Assembly: GCF_001513955.1 (NCBI RefSeq)
Contig: NZ_KQ948148.1
Location: 238,443 to 302,442 of the forward strand
Direction of reading: 5' to 3'
Source of the DNA: Streptomyces pseudovenezuelae
GTDB lineage: Bacteria; Actinomycetota; Actinomycetes; Streptomycetales; Streptomycetaceae
DNA: 64,000 nucleotides
Each line of letters starts with the position of its first letter. The stretch's first letter is position 1. The notes under the pieces were generated by a model, which searched no databases, was not told the origin of the DNA, and saw nothing but the letters and a program-made list of their open reading frames with translations. Below are positions 49,772 through 57,924 of this stretch, piece by piece. The translations under genes were made by a program, and so were the position numbers.

Positions 49772-51336
49772 CCTCCCTCGTGGGCACGGGCGTGCTGCTC
49801 CGCTTCAACCTGCGCCGCGACCGGCTGATGATCCCGGTGTGGGTGGCGGTGAACACCCTGATGGTCCTGTCCATGCCGAACACCCTGAAGAGCATGTACG
49901 GCACCGCGGCCGAGCGCGCGGACCTGCTGGACCAGGTCGCCACCAACTCCTCCTTCCGCGCGCTGATCGGCCCCGTCTTCGGCGACTCCCTCGGCGCCCT
50001 CACCGCCTGGCGGGTCGGCGTCTACGCGGGGGCGCTCGCCGCCGTCACCGGTCTCCTGGTCGTCGTACGCCACACCCGTGACGAGGAGGAGAGCGGGCGG
50101 CAGGAGCTGATCTCCTCCGGCGTGGTGGGCCGACGGGCGTCCCTGACGGCGGCGCTGCTGGCTGCGGGGGTCGCGAGCGGTGTGCTGGCACTGCTGGTGA
50201 CGGCGGGTCTGGCGGGCCAGGGAGCCGTGGGCGCGCTGGCGTTCGGCCTGGGTCTCGCCGCCGTCGGCATGCTCTTCGCCACGGCGGCGGCGGTCGTCGC
50301 GCAGCTGACGGAGAGCGCGCGGCTGGCGCGGGGGCTGACGGCGGGGGTCCTCGGGGCGGCCTTCGTGCTGCGGGCGGCGGGGGACTCGGCGTCCACCGAC
50401 GGTTCGTCGGCGCTGACCTGGCTGTCGCCGCTCGGCTGGCTGTCGCAGCTGCGCCCCTTCGCCGGCGAACGCTGGTGGGTGCTGGTGCTGTTCGCGGCGG
50501 CGATCGCGGGCCAGGGCGCGCTGGCCTACGTCCTGGCGGGTCGCAGGGACGTGGGCATGGGCTTCGTCGCGACGCGCCCCGGGCCCTCGTCCGGCCGCCT
50601 GGGCACGGCGGGAGCGCTGGCCTGGCGGCTCCAGCGGGGCAGCGTGCTCGGCTGGTCGATCGGCTTCTTCCTCGCCGGGGTGGTCTACGGCGGTCTGACG
50701 GACGGCGTGGCCGACCTGGTCGGCGACAACGAGAAGGCACGGGAGATCTTCGAGCGGATGGGCGGACGGTCCGGGATCACGGACGCGTTCCTCGCCTCGA
50801 TGACCGGGATGCTGGGGCTGGTGGCCGCGCTGTACGTCGTCGCGTCGGTGCTGCGGCTGCACGGCGAGGAGACGTCGATGCGGGCGGAACCGCTGCTGGC
50901 GAACGCGGTGGGCCGGCTGCGGTGGGCCTCGGGTCACCTGGTGATCGCCTTCGGCGGCTCGGCGCTCATCATGCTGCTCGCGGGTCTCGGCTTCGCCGTG
51001 GGCTACGGCAAGGAGGTCGGCCCGATCCTGGGCGGCTGCCTGGTGCAGCTCCCGGCGGTGTGGGTCGTCGCGGGGCTCGCCGTCCTGCTCTACGGGCTCG
51101 CCCCACGCCTGGCCCCGCTGGCCTGGGCAGTCGCCGGGGCGGTGCTGCTGATCGGCTGGGTCGGCCCGGCCCTCGACGTCCCGCGGACGGTCCTGGACCT
51201 CTCCCCGTTCGGCCACCTGCCGAAGCTGCCGGGCGGAGAGATGGAGTGGGGGCCGGTGCTGGTCCTGCTCGGGCTGGCGGGGGTGCTGGTGGCGGCAGGT
51301 CTGGCCGGACTGCGGCGGCGGGACCTGACGACCTGA
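49768..51336 (+). CDS. ABC exporter permease (polyketide-antibiotic type)
   Basis: The 522-residue membrane protein has about 12 helices in two halves, each with an ABC-2-like core. It contains LVVVRHTRDEEESGRQELISSGVVGRRASL, WLSPLGWLSQLRPFAGERWW and LHGEETSMRAEPLLANAVGRLRWASGH, which are marks of the exporters often annotated as polyketide antibiotic transporters. It works with the ATPase immediately upstream; ATG 49768 overlaps that gene's stop. Confidence 0.92.
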   Translation: MTSLVGTGVLLRFNLRRDRLMIPVWVAVNTLMVLSMPNTLKSMYGTAAERADLLDQVATNSSFRALIGPVFGDSLGALTAWRVGVYAGALAAVTGLLVVVRHTRDEEESGRQELISSGVVGRRASLTAALLAAGVASGVLALLVTAGLAGQGAVGALAFGLGLAAVGMLFATAAAVVAQLTESARLARGLTAGVLGAAFVLRAAGDSASTDGSSALTWLSPLGWLSQLRPFAGERWWVLVLFAAAIAGQGALAYVLAGRRDVGMGFVATRPGPSSGRLGTAGALAWRLQRGSVLGWSIGFFLAGVVYGGLTDGVADLVGDNEKAREIFERMGGRSGITDAFLASMTGMLGLVAALYVVASVLRLHGEETSMRAEPLLANAVGRLRWASGHLVIAFGGSALIMLLAGLGFAVGYGKEVGPILGGCLVQLPAVWVVAGLAVLLYGLAPRLAPLAWAVAGAVLLIGWVGPALDVPRTVLDLSPFGHLPKLPGGEMEWGPVLVLLGLAGVLVAAGLAGLRRRDLTT

Positions 51337-51368
51337 ACCACCGCGGGGGAAAGTTCGTCTCTCCTGAC

Positions 51369-51617
51369 ATGACGCGAGGTGCGGACCGGTTGACCTGCGC
51401 GGGCTGTGCCCTGTCGGCGGCGGGCGCGACCGCGGCCCCGCTGCTGTGGCTGTCCATGCCCCGCACCCGGCGCCACCTGGGCGGCGGCTTCGAGAACGAG
51501 GGCATGGACTACGGCGTGCTGCTCACCGAGCTGCCCTTCGTGGTGCTCGCCGGCGCCTTCCTGCCCCTGCTCGCCGTCACCCTGCTGAGCCGGCTGCGGG
51601 ACCGGCGCCGGCCCTAG
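51369..51617 (+). CDS. Small two-helix membrane protein
   Basis: The 82-residue protein has two hydrophobic helices (GCALSAAGATAAPLLWLSM, about 12-30, and VLLTELPFVVLAGAFLPLLAVTLL, about 50-73) joined by a short polar loop (RRHLGGGFENEGMDYG). It starts at ATG 51369, 33 bp after the ABC permease stop, and may belong to that operon. Its TAG stop is part of the CTAG at the left edge of the MITE-like element. Function unknown. Confidence 0.65.
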   Translation: MTRGADRLTCAGCALSAAGATAAPLLWLSMPRTRRHLGGGFENEGMDYGVLLTELPFVVLAGAFLPLLAVTLLSRLRDRRRP

Positions 51618-51707
51618 GGCCTGTCGTTTGGATCAGCCCGGCGTCGCGGGGTCGAGTCGGCAGAAAAGCACCGCACCTCACGGCCGGGCTGATCCAAACG
51701 ACAGGCC
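51618..51707. mobile_element. 90-bp MITE-like element with CTAG target duplications
   Basis: Perfect 25-bp terminal inverted repeats (51618-51642 and 51683-51707, beginning GGCCTGTCGTTTGGATCA) surround about 40 unrelated bases. CTAG is directly repeated on both sides (51614-51617 and 51708-51711), as left by IS5-type transposases that target CTAG. There is no coding capacity. The transcribed hairpin would be a strong bidirectional terminator for the two convergent genes whose stop codons lie in the CTAG copies. Confidence 0.8.
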
Positions 51708-52913
51708 CTAGGCCGTCTCCACCTGGAGCCCCTCCAGCCCCCGGATCACGAAGTTCGGCTTGCGTTCCGGCTCCGCCGCCAGGGTCAGGGCCGGGGCCTT
51801 CTCCAGCAGGGCCGTCATGGAGGCGGCCAGTTCGATCCGGGCCAGGGGGGCGCCGATGCAGTAGTGGATGCCGGCGCTGAAGGAGATGTGCGGGTTGTCC
51901 GTTCGGGTGAGGTCGAGGCGCCCGGGATCCGGGAACACCTCGGGGTCGTGGTTGGCGGAGCCGAAGAGCAGGGCGATCTCGGCGCCGCGCGGGACGGTCG
52001 TGCCGTCGATCTCGATCTCGTCCAGGACCCAGCGCTCGAAGAGCTGGAGGGGGGTGTCGTAGCGCATCAGCTCCTCGACGGCCCGGGGGACGAGGGAGTG
52101 GTCCGCGCGCAGGGCGGCCAGTTGCCCGGGGTTGCGGAACAGCGCGTACCAGCCGTTGACCGTGGCGTTCACGGTGGCCTCGTGGCCCGCGTTGAGCAGC
52201 AGGACGCAGGTGGAGATCATCTCCTGCTCGGTGAGCCGGTCGCCCTCGTCATGGGCGGCGATGAGCCCCGAGATCAGGTCGTCGCCCGGCTCCTTGCGGC
52301 GCTCGGCGATCAGGTCGCGGAGGTAGTCGGAGAACTCGACCGAGGCACGGACCGCCCGCGCCGCCACGTCCTCGGGCGGATTCAGCTCGTACATCCCGCA
52401 GATGTCCGCCGACCAGGGCCTGAGCGGCGCCCGGTCCGCCTCCGGGATGCCCAGCATCTCGGCGATCACCGCGACGGGCAGCGGCTCGGCGACATCGGTG
52501 AGCAGATCACCGCCGCCCCGCTCGACGAGCCGGTCCACCAGCTCACCGGCCAGCTCGGTCACGTACGGCCTCAGCTGCTCGACCGTCCGCGGGGTGAAGG
52601 CCTTCGACACCAGTCGCCGGATCCGGGTGTGGTCCGGCGGCTCCAGGTCGAGCATGCCGTGGTCGTTGAGGGTGTGGAACGGCTCGTGCTCCGCCGGGGG
52701 TGCCGTACGCCCGAAGTCCTCGTGGGTGAACCGGTGCTGGTAGGTCCGCCCGAGCCTGCGGTCCCGGAGCAGCGCGGAGACGTCCGCGTGGTGCGGGACG
52801 AGCCACTGGTGCGTGGGCTCGTAGTACTGCACCCGGCCGTGGGCGCGGAGCTCGGCGTAGGCGGGGTACGGGTCGGCGAGGAACGCCGGGTCCCAGGGGT
52901 CGAAGGCTGCCAT
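51708..52913 (-). CDS. Cytochrome P450
   Basis: The 401-residue soluble P450 has the haem-binding FSAGIHYCIGAPLAR with proximal Cys near 352, the ExxR in VEELMRYDTP (about 277) and the I-helix oxygen motif NAGHEATVN. In this motif, Ala takes the place of the usual acidic residue before Thr. It would hydroxylate a small lipophilic substrate with an external ferredoxin; none is encoded here. By recalled synteny it corresponds to CYP107P1 of S. coelicolor. The last codon is followed by the TAG of a MITE-flanking CTAG. Confidence 0.92.
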   Translation of the reverse strand: MAAFDPWDPAFLADPYPAYAELRAHGRVQYYEPTHQWLVPHHADVSALLRDRRLGRTYQHRFTHEDFGRTAPPAEHEPFHTLNDHGMLDLEPPDHTRIRRLVSKAFTPRTVEQLRPYVTELAGELVDRLVERGGGDLLTDVAEPLPVAVIAEMLGIPEADRAPLRPWSADICGMYELNPPEDVAARAVRASVEFSDYLRDLIAERRKEPGDDLISGLIAAHDEGDRLTEQEMISTCVLLLNAGHEATVNATVNGWYALFRNPGQLAALRADHSLVPRAVEELMRYDTPLQLFERWVLDEIEIDGTTVPRGAEIALLFGSANHDPEVFPDPGRLDLTRTDNPHISFSAGIHYCIGAPLARIELAASMTALLEKAPALTLAAEPERKPNFVIRGLEGLQVETA

Positions 52914-53041
52914 GGACGGACGCTAGCCCGGAAACCCCGCCGCTGACCAGGGGTGACGGTCTCCGCTCCGGTGGCGGGCCGGCACCCTCCCGGGGAGCGT
53001 GGCGCGGGGGGCCGGGGGCGGCCGCTGGGTAGGGTCCGGTT

Positions 53042-54193
53042 GTGAGTCGGGATACGGCGTCGCCGGGCGAGGCGAGCGGTGCACCCTCGGCGCGGACCGT
53101 CCGGGCGCTGTGGGGCGGGTCGGCCGTCCTGGTGCTCGGCGTGCTCGGCACCTCGGTGATCGCCGTCGGCGCCGGCACGGGCGGGCGCCTGGCCGTGGCC
53201 CTGGTCCTGGTCGCCGTGCAGGTCTGCGCCCTGCGGTGGGTGCTGCGCCGGCCGGTCGCCGTGCTGGGCGCGGGCGTGGTCACGGGGGTCGCGGTGTGGG
53301 CGCTGTTTCCCGCGGTGACGCTGACCGGGGCCCTGCTGGCGGCGCAGGTCGCCCTGTGCGTGCTGTCGGCCGCACGGCCGCGACGGGTGTCGGTGACGGC
53401 ACTGGCGGGGATGTGCGCCCTGGCGCCGCTCGCGTTGCTCGTCGGCGGACCCGGTGTCGTGTCCGCGTACCTGCCCGCCGTGCTCCTGGCGTGGACCGCG
53501 GGCCAGTGGCGCGGGGCGCAGCGGGCGCGGGCCGCGGCGGAGACACGGCGGGCGGTGGCGGAGGAGCGCGCGCGTATCGCACGGGAGGTGCACGACGTGG
53601 TGGCTCACACGCTGTCGGTGATGGTGATCCAGGCGGGCGCCGCCGAGGACGTCTTCACCGCCCGTCCCGAGCAGGCCCGTGAGTCGCTGCGGGCGATCGA
53701 GAGCGCCGGGCGGTCGGCACTGGGCGAACTGCGGCTGCTGTTGCGGGCGTTCCGGCCGGAGGCCGGGGACCAGGACGAGGGGGAGCCGACCCTGCGGCCC
53801 GGTCTGGCCCGGTTGGACGAACTGACCGACGCCGTGCGCGCGGCGGGTGTGACGGTGCGCCTGCACCGTGAGGGCGTCGCGGACGGCCTGCCGGCGGCGG
53901 TCGATCTGGCGGCCTACCGGATCGTCCAGGAGTCCCTGACCAACACCCTGCGGCACGCCGGCGGCGCCGACGAGGTGCGCCTGACGCTGACGGCCGACGG
54001 GGAGCGGATCCGGATCACCGTGGCCGACAACGGCCGTACGCCGTCGGCCCGGTCCGCCGGGGCGGGCTCGGGGCGCGGTCTGGTGGGCATGCGGGAACGG
54101 GTCCGGATGCTCGGCGGGAGCCTGCGCGCCGGTCCCGCGCCCGGGGGCGGGTTCGTGGTGGAGGCCGAACTGCCGACGGAGTACGCGTCATGA
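53042..54193 (+). CDS. NarL-type sensor histidine kinase
   Basis: The 383-residue kinase has about five to six membrane helices in its first 155 residues, a coiled linker (RARAAAETRRAVAEERARIAREV) and the HisKA_3 site in REVHDVVAHTLSVM (His 184). The ATPase domain has YRIVQESLTNTLRHA, VADNG and GRGLVGMRERV. It phosphorylates the regulator whose start overlaps its stop by 4 bp. The membrane part has almost no loops, as in intramembrane-sensing kinases. GTG 53042 is the only good start. Confidence 0.92.
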   Translation: MSRDTASPGEASGAPSARTVRALWGGSAVLVLGVLGTSVIAVGAGTGGRLAVALVLVAVQVCALRWVLRRPVAVLGAGVVTGVAVWALFPAVTLTGALLAAQVALCVLSAARPRRVSVTALAGMCALAPLALLVGGPGVVSAYLPAVLLAWTAGQWRGAQRARAAAETRRAVAEERARIAREVHDVVAHTLSVMVIQAGAAEDVFTARPEQARESLRAIESAGRSALGELRLLLRAFRPEAGDQDEGEPTLRPGLARLDELTDAVRAAGVTVRLHREGVADGLPAAVDLAAYRIVQESLTNTLRHAGGADEVRLTLTADGERIRITVADNGRTPSARSAGAGSGRGLVGMRERVRMLGGSLRAGPAPGGGFVVEAELPTEYAS

Positions 54194-54849
54194 CCCTTCG
54201 CGTGGTGGTGGCCGACGACCAGGCCCTGGTGCGTACCGGCTTCCGGATGATCATCGACGCCCGGGACGACCTGGAGGTGGTCGGCGAGGCGTCCGACGGC
54301 CGGGAGGCCGTGCGGCTCACCCGGGAGACCCGGCCGGACGTGGTGCTGATGGACGTACGGATGCCCGTCCTGGACGGCATCGAGGCGACCCGGCGGATCG
54401 TCGCCGACGGCAGCGCGGCCCGCGTGCTCGTGCTGACCACCTGGGACCTGGACGCGCACGTGGTGGCGGCCCTGCGCGCCGGGGCCAGCGGGTTCCTGCT
54501 GAAGGACATCCGGCCCGCCGAACTCGTGGACGCGATCCGCCTCACGGCCCGCGGGGACGCGCTGCTGGCCCCCACGGTGACCCGCCGGGTCCTGGACCGG
54601 TTCCTGCGCACCGCGCCCGACCTGGAACCCCCGCCGGGCCTGGAGAGGCTGTCCGGCCGGGAGCGGGAGGTGCTCACCCTGATCGGGCAGGCGCTGTCGA
54701 ACGCCGAGATCGCCGCACGACTGGGCCTGTCGGAGGCCACCGTCAAGAACCACCTCACCGCGGTGCTGCGCAAGCTGGGCCTGCGCGACCGGGTGCAGGC
54801 GGTGGTCGCCGCCTACGACCACGGCCTCGTCCGGCCACGGCGCCCCTGA
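54190..54849 (+). CDS. NarL/LuxR-type response regulator
   Basis: The 219-residue regulator has a receiver domain (ADDQALVR, phospho-acceptor Asp 55 in VVLMDVRMPV, Lys in LLKDIRP) and a LuxR helix-turn-helix (LSGREREVLTLIGQALSNAEIAARLGLSEATVKNHLTAVLRKLGLRDRVQAV, about 155-206). It acts with the kinase encoded upstream. Its own operators were not identifiable. Confidence 0.93.
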   Translation: MTLRVVVADDQALVRTGFRMIIDARDDLEVVGEASDGREAVRLTRETRPDVVLMDVRMPVLDGIEATRRIVADGSAARVLVLTTWDLDAHVVAALRAGASGFLLKDIRPAELVDAIRLTARGDALLAPTVTRRVLDRFLRTAPDLEPPPGLERLSGREREVLTLIGQALSNAEIAARLGLSEATVKNHLTAVLRKLGLRDRVQAVVAAYDHGLVRPRRP

Positions 54850-54850
54850 C

Positions 54851-54868
54851 CTCCTCCCTGGGGAGGAG
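54851..54868 (+). terminator. Stem-loop directly after the response regulator
   Basis: CTCCTCCCTGGGGAGGAG is a perfect palindrome (7-bp stem with a four-base loop, or 8 bp with two) starting 2 bp after the stop codon. There is no T-run, as is common for Streptomyces terminators. Confidence 0.55.
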
Positions 54869-54955
54869 AGACCGCGCCGCTCCTCCTGCGCTCCCAGAAC
54901 GGATCCGTTCCTGAGGCCGATCAGCGGCGGGACGCCCGGCCGTAGCGTCGTCGGT

Positions 54956-55594
54956 ATGACCGAGGCGCTCCACCACCGCATGTACCTGCTCGCCTACGAC
55001 GACGCGGCCGAGGGCCCGTACGACCGCTCCCGGACCGGGCTGCTCGTCCGGGCGGCCGTCCTGACCGAGCTCGCGCTGCGCGGGCGTCTGGTGGAGTCCG
55101 GTGACGGCGGCGTCACGGTCGCCGGGACGGGATCGACGGGGGATCCCGTGCTGGACGAAGTGCTGCGCGAGGCCCGCGGCCAGAGCTGGAAACAGCTGGT
55201 CCGGCGTCGGCGGCGGCGGACCCTGACGGCCGTGGAGGACCGGCTGGCCGCGCTGGGCCTCGTCACCGTCCGGGCGTCCCGGATCGGCCGGGGCGGGCGG
55301 CGCGTGACCGTGCCGGACCCGGCCGCGCTCCGGGCGGTGCACGCCGGCGTGACGGCCGTGCTGCACGGCGACACCCCCGTCCACGAGATCCCCGCCGCCG
55401 ACACCGCCCTGTCGGCGCTGGCCGCGGCCGGCAAGGTCCGGTCGGTCCTGTCCCGGCGGGACGCCCGAGTGCTGCGGGAGCGCGTCGACGCCTGCACGAG
55501 CCGCCTCGGGACCCTCGCGCCCGGTCTGGAGAAGGCCGTGCGCGGGCTGAACACCACCATGATCGCCGCCCAGGGCGGGATGGGCGGCGGCTGA
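54956..55594 (+). CDS. GOLPH3/VPS74-like (GPP34) domain protein
   Basis: The 212-residue protein belongs to the GPP34 family, whose eukaryotic members bind phosphatidylinositol-4-phosphate. It begins LHHRMYLLAYDDAAEGPYDRSRTGLLVRAAVLTELALRGRLVESG, has SWKQLVRRRRRRTLTAVEDRLAALGLV (basic patch) and ends in a helix before a glycine tail. Streptomyces have many copies, possibly peripheral membrane proteins; no activity is established. ATG 54956 follows the terminator of the preceding operon by about 90 bp. Confidence 0.88.
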   Translation: MTEALHHRMYLLAYDDAAEGPYDRSRTGLLVRAAVLTELALRGRLVESGDGGVTVAGTGSTGDPVLDEVLREARGQSWKQLVRRRRRRTLTAVEDRLAALGLVTVRASRIGRGGRRVTVPDPAALRAVHAGVTAVLHGDTPVHEIPAADTALSALAAAGKVRSVLSRRDARVLRERVDACTSRLGTLAPGLEKAVRGLNTTMIAAQGGMGGG

Positions 55595-55620
55595 CCGCGT
55601 CCGCGCGAACGGGGAGTCCC

Positions 55621-57207
55621 ATGAGCATGCACCGCGTCCTGACCACCCTGACCTGCACCCTGGCCGCCCTGACCGCCGTGTGCGCCACGGCGCGGCCCGC
55701 GCTGCCGGCACCGGCCCTCTCGACGGACCGCGCCACACCCGCCGTCGGCACGACGGTCCGCACGCACGACGGCCTGCTGCGCGGCACCGCCCACGACGGC
55801 TACGCCACCTTCGAGGGCATCCCCTACGCGGCGCCGCCCGTCGGCCGGCTGCGCTGGGCGCCACCCCGCCCCGCGCGGCCCTGGGCGGGGACCCAGGACG
55901 CGACCGGACCCGCGAGCGCCTGCCCGCAGCCGGCCGGCGAGGTGCCCGGCGGCAGCACCGACGAGGACTGTCTGTACCTGAACGTCACCACCCCGGCCGG
56001 CGCCGCCCCACGGCACCCCCGGCCGGTGATCGTCTGGCTGCACGGCGGCGGCTTCACCACCGGCGCGGGCAGCTCCTACGACGCGCACCGCATGGCCACC
56101 CGGGGCGACGTCGTGGTCGTCACGGTCAACTACCGCCTCGGCGCCCTGGGTTTCCTCGCCCACACCGGCCTGACCGGTTCCGGCACCTTCGGCCTGGCCG
56201 ACCAGCAGGCGGCGCTCCGCTGGGTCAGGGCCGGCATCGGCGCCTTCGGCGGCGACCCGCACCACGTGACCCTGGCCGGCGAGTCGGCCGGCGGCTACAG
56301 CGTCTGCGCCCAGCTCGCCTCGCCCGCCGCCGCGGGGCTCTTCGAGCGGGCGATCATCCAGAGCGGCCCGTGCACCGGACGTCCCGACCGGCCGTTCGCC
56401 CCCTCCGCCGCCGCGCTGCCCGCCGCGCGGGAGACCGGGGCGCGCCTCGCCGCCGGGGTCGGCTGCTCCCTCGCCCGGGACACCGTGGCCTGTCTGCGCA
56501 AGGTGCCGGTCTCCCGTCTGCTGGCCGCCCAGGACACCGACCAACAGCCCGCCTACGCCACCCCGTTGCTGCCCCGCGACCCCGCGGCCGCCCTCGCCGC
56601 CGGCCGCGTCCAGCACGTGCCGGTACTCCTCGGCAGCAACCACGACGAGGGCAACGGCTGGGCCGCCGGCATCGTCCAGGCGGGCAACCCCGTCACGCCC
56701 GAGACCTGGCCCGACGTCGTGGCCGCCTTCTTCCCCGACCCGGCCCGCGCGAGGGCGATCGTCCACGAGTACCCGGTGACGGGGCCGGACGGCGGCCCGG
56801 TGCTCGGCGCGGTCATCGGCGACGCCGACTTCGCCTGCCCCACCCTGCGCACCGGCGACCTGCTCAGCACCCGAGTACCCGTGTGGCGCTACGAGTTCGC
56901 GGACGAGCACGCCCCGCCGCTCACCCCCGGCACCCCGCCGTTCCCCCTGGGGGCACCCCACGCCTCCGAACTCCCCTACCTGTACGACCTCGGCGGCCGC
57001 CCCCGCACGATGACCCCGGCCCAGCAACGCCTGGCCACCACCATGATCGACTACTGGACGGGCTTCGCCCGCACCGGCAGCCCCGGCACCCCCACCGCCC
57101 CGCCCTGGCCGCGTGGAACGGTGCAGTCCCTGGCCCCGGACCACACCGGCCCGACCCGCACCACGGCCGGCCGCCACCACTGCGCCTTCTGGAACGCCCT
57201 GCCCTGA
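55621..57207 (+). CDS. Secreted type-B carboxylesterase
   Basis: The 528-residue enzyme has an N-terminal signal peptide (HRVLTTLTCTLAALTAVCATARPALP). The alpha/beta hydrolase domain of the carboxylesterase/cholinesterase family shows GIPYAAPPVGRLRW, STDEDCLYLNV, oxyanion-hole WLHGGGF, catalytic Ser 222 in LAGESAGGYS, acidic residue in NHDEGN (Glu 343) and His 447 in GAPHASELPYLY. It would hydrolyse short-chain esters outside the cell. ATG 55621 comes 26 bp after the GPP34 gene, with GGGGAG upstream, so the two may be co-transcribed. Confidence 0.92.
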   Translation: MSMHRVLTTLTCTLAALTAVCATARPALPAPALSTDRATPAVGTTVRTHDGLLRGTAHDGYATFEGIPYAAPPVGRLRWAPPRPARPWAGTQDATGPASACPQPAGEVPGGSTDEDCLYLNVTTPAGAAPRHPRPVIVWLHGGGFTTGAGSSYDAHRMATRGDVVVVTVNYRLGALGFLAHTGLTGSGTFGLADQQAALRWVRAGIGAFGGDPHHVTLAGESAGGYSVCAQLASPAAAGLFERAIIQSGPCTGRPDRPFAPSAAALPAARETGARLAAGVGCSLARDTVACLRKVPVSRLLAAQDTDQQPAYATPLLPRDPAAALAAGRVQHVPVLLGSNHDEGNGWAAGIVQAGNPVTPETWPDVVAAFFPDPARARAIVHEYPVTGPDGGPVLGAVIGDADFACPTLRTGDLLSTRVPVWRYEFADEHAPPLTPGTPPFPLGAPHASELPYLYDLGGRPRTMTPAQQRLATTMIDYWTGFARTGSPGTPTAPPWPRGTVQSLAPDHTGPTRTTAGRHHCAFWNALP

Positions 57208-57258
57208 ACGGCGAACGCGCCCGGCCGGGACCGGCCGTCTCCGGAGCTCCCGCCCGCC

Positions 57259-57924
57259 CTATCCCGGCGTCACCAGTCGCGCCTCGTACGCGAACACCGC
57301 CGCCTGGGTGCGGTCCCTGAGGCCCAGCTTCACCAGGATGCGGCTGACATGGGTCTTGATCGTCGACTCGGCCACCAGCAGACGCCCGGCCATCTCCTGG
57401 TTCGACAGACCCTGCGCGATCAGGACCAGTACCTCCGTCTCGCGGTCGGTGAGGTCGCCGTAGGCCGTGTGGGCCGAGGCCATGAGCCTCGGGGACTCGG
57501 AGAGTCTGGAGAACTCCGTGATCAGCCGCCTGGTGACGGAGGGGGCCAGAAGTGCCTCGCCGGAGGCCACCACCCGCACCCCCTCGGCGAGCTGACGGGC
57601 CGAGGCGTCCTTGAGGAGGAAGCCCGAGGCGCCCGCGCGCAGGGCCTGGTACACGTACTCGTCGAGGTCGAAGGTCGTCAGGACCAGGACCTTCGCCGCG
57701 TCGTCGGCCGCGACGATCTCCCTGGTCGCCTCGATGCCGTTCAGCTCCGGCATCCGGATGTCCATCAGGACCACGTCGGGGGCGAGTTCACGGACCCGGT
57801 CCACCGCCTCGCGGCCGTTGACCGCCTCGCCGACCACCTCGATGTCCGGCATCGCGTTCAGGAGGACGGAGAAACCCTCGCGGACCATCATCTGGTCGTC
57901 CGCGACCAGGACCCGGATCGTCAT
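57259..57924 (-). CDS. NarL/LuxR-type response regulator (second pair)
   Basis: The 221-residue regulator has receiver Asp 55 in VVLMDIRMPE, LLKDASARQLAEGV, and the LuxR domain LTDRETEVLVLIAQGLSNQEMAGRLLVAESTIKTHVSRILVKLGLRDRTQAAVFAYEARLV. It is strikingly similar to the regulator at 59397, so the two pairs look like duplicates. Its ATG overlaps the kinase stop by 4 bp. Confidence 0.93.
   Translation of the reverse strand: MTIRVLVADDQMMVREGFSVLLNAMPDIEVVGEAVNGREAVDRVRELAPDVVLMDIRMPELNGIEATREIVAADDAAKVLVLTTFDLDEYVYQALRAGASGFLLKDASARQLAEGVRVVASGEALLAPSVTRRLITEFSRLSESPRLMASAHTAYGDLTDRETEVLVLIAQGLSNQEMAGRLLVAESTIKTHVSRILVKLGLRDRTQAAVFAYEARLVTPG

Noticed and set aside
51618..51707. Ordinary intrinsic terminator
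   Set aside because: Hairpin termination is likely, but the exact 25-bp ends plus the CTAG direct repeats fit transposon-derived origin better.
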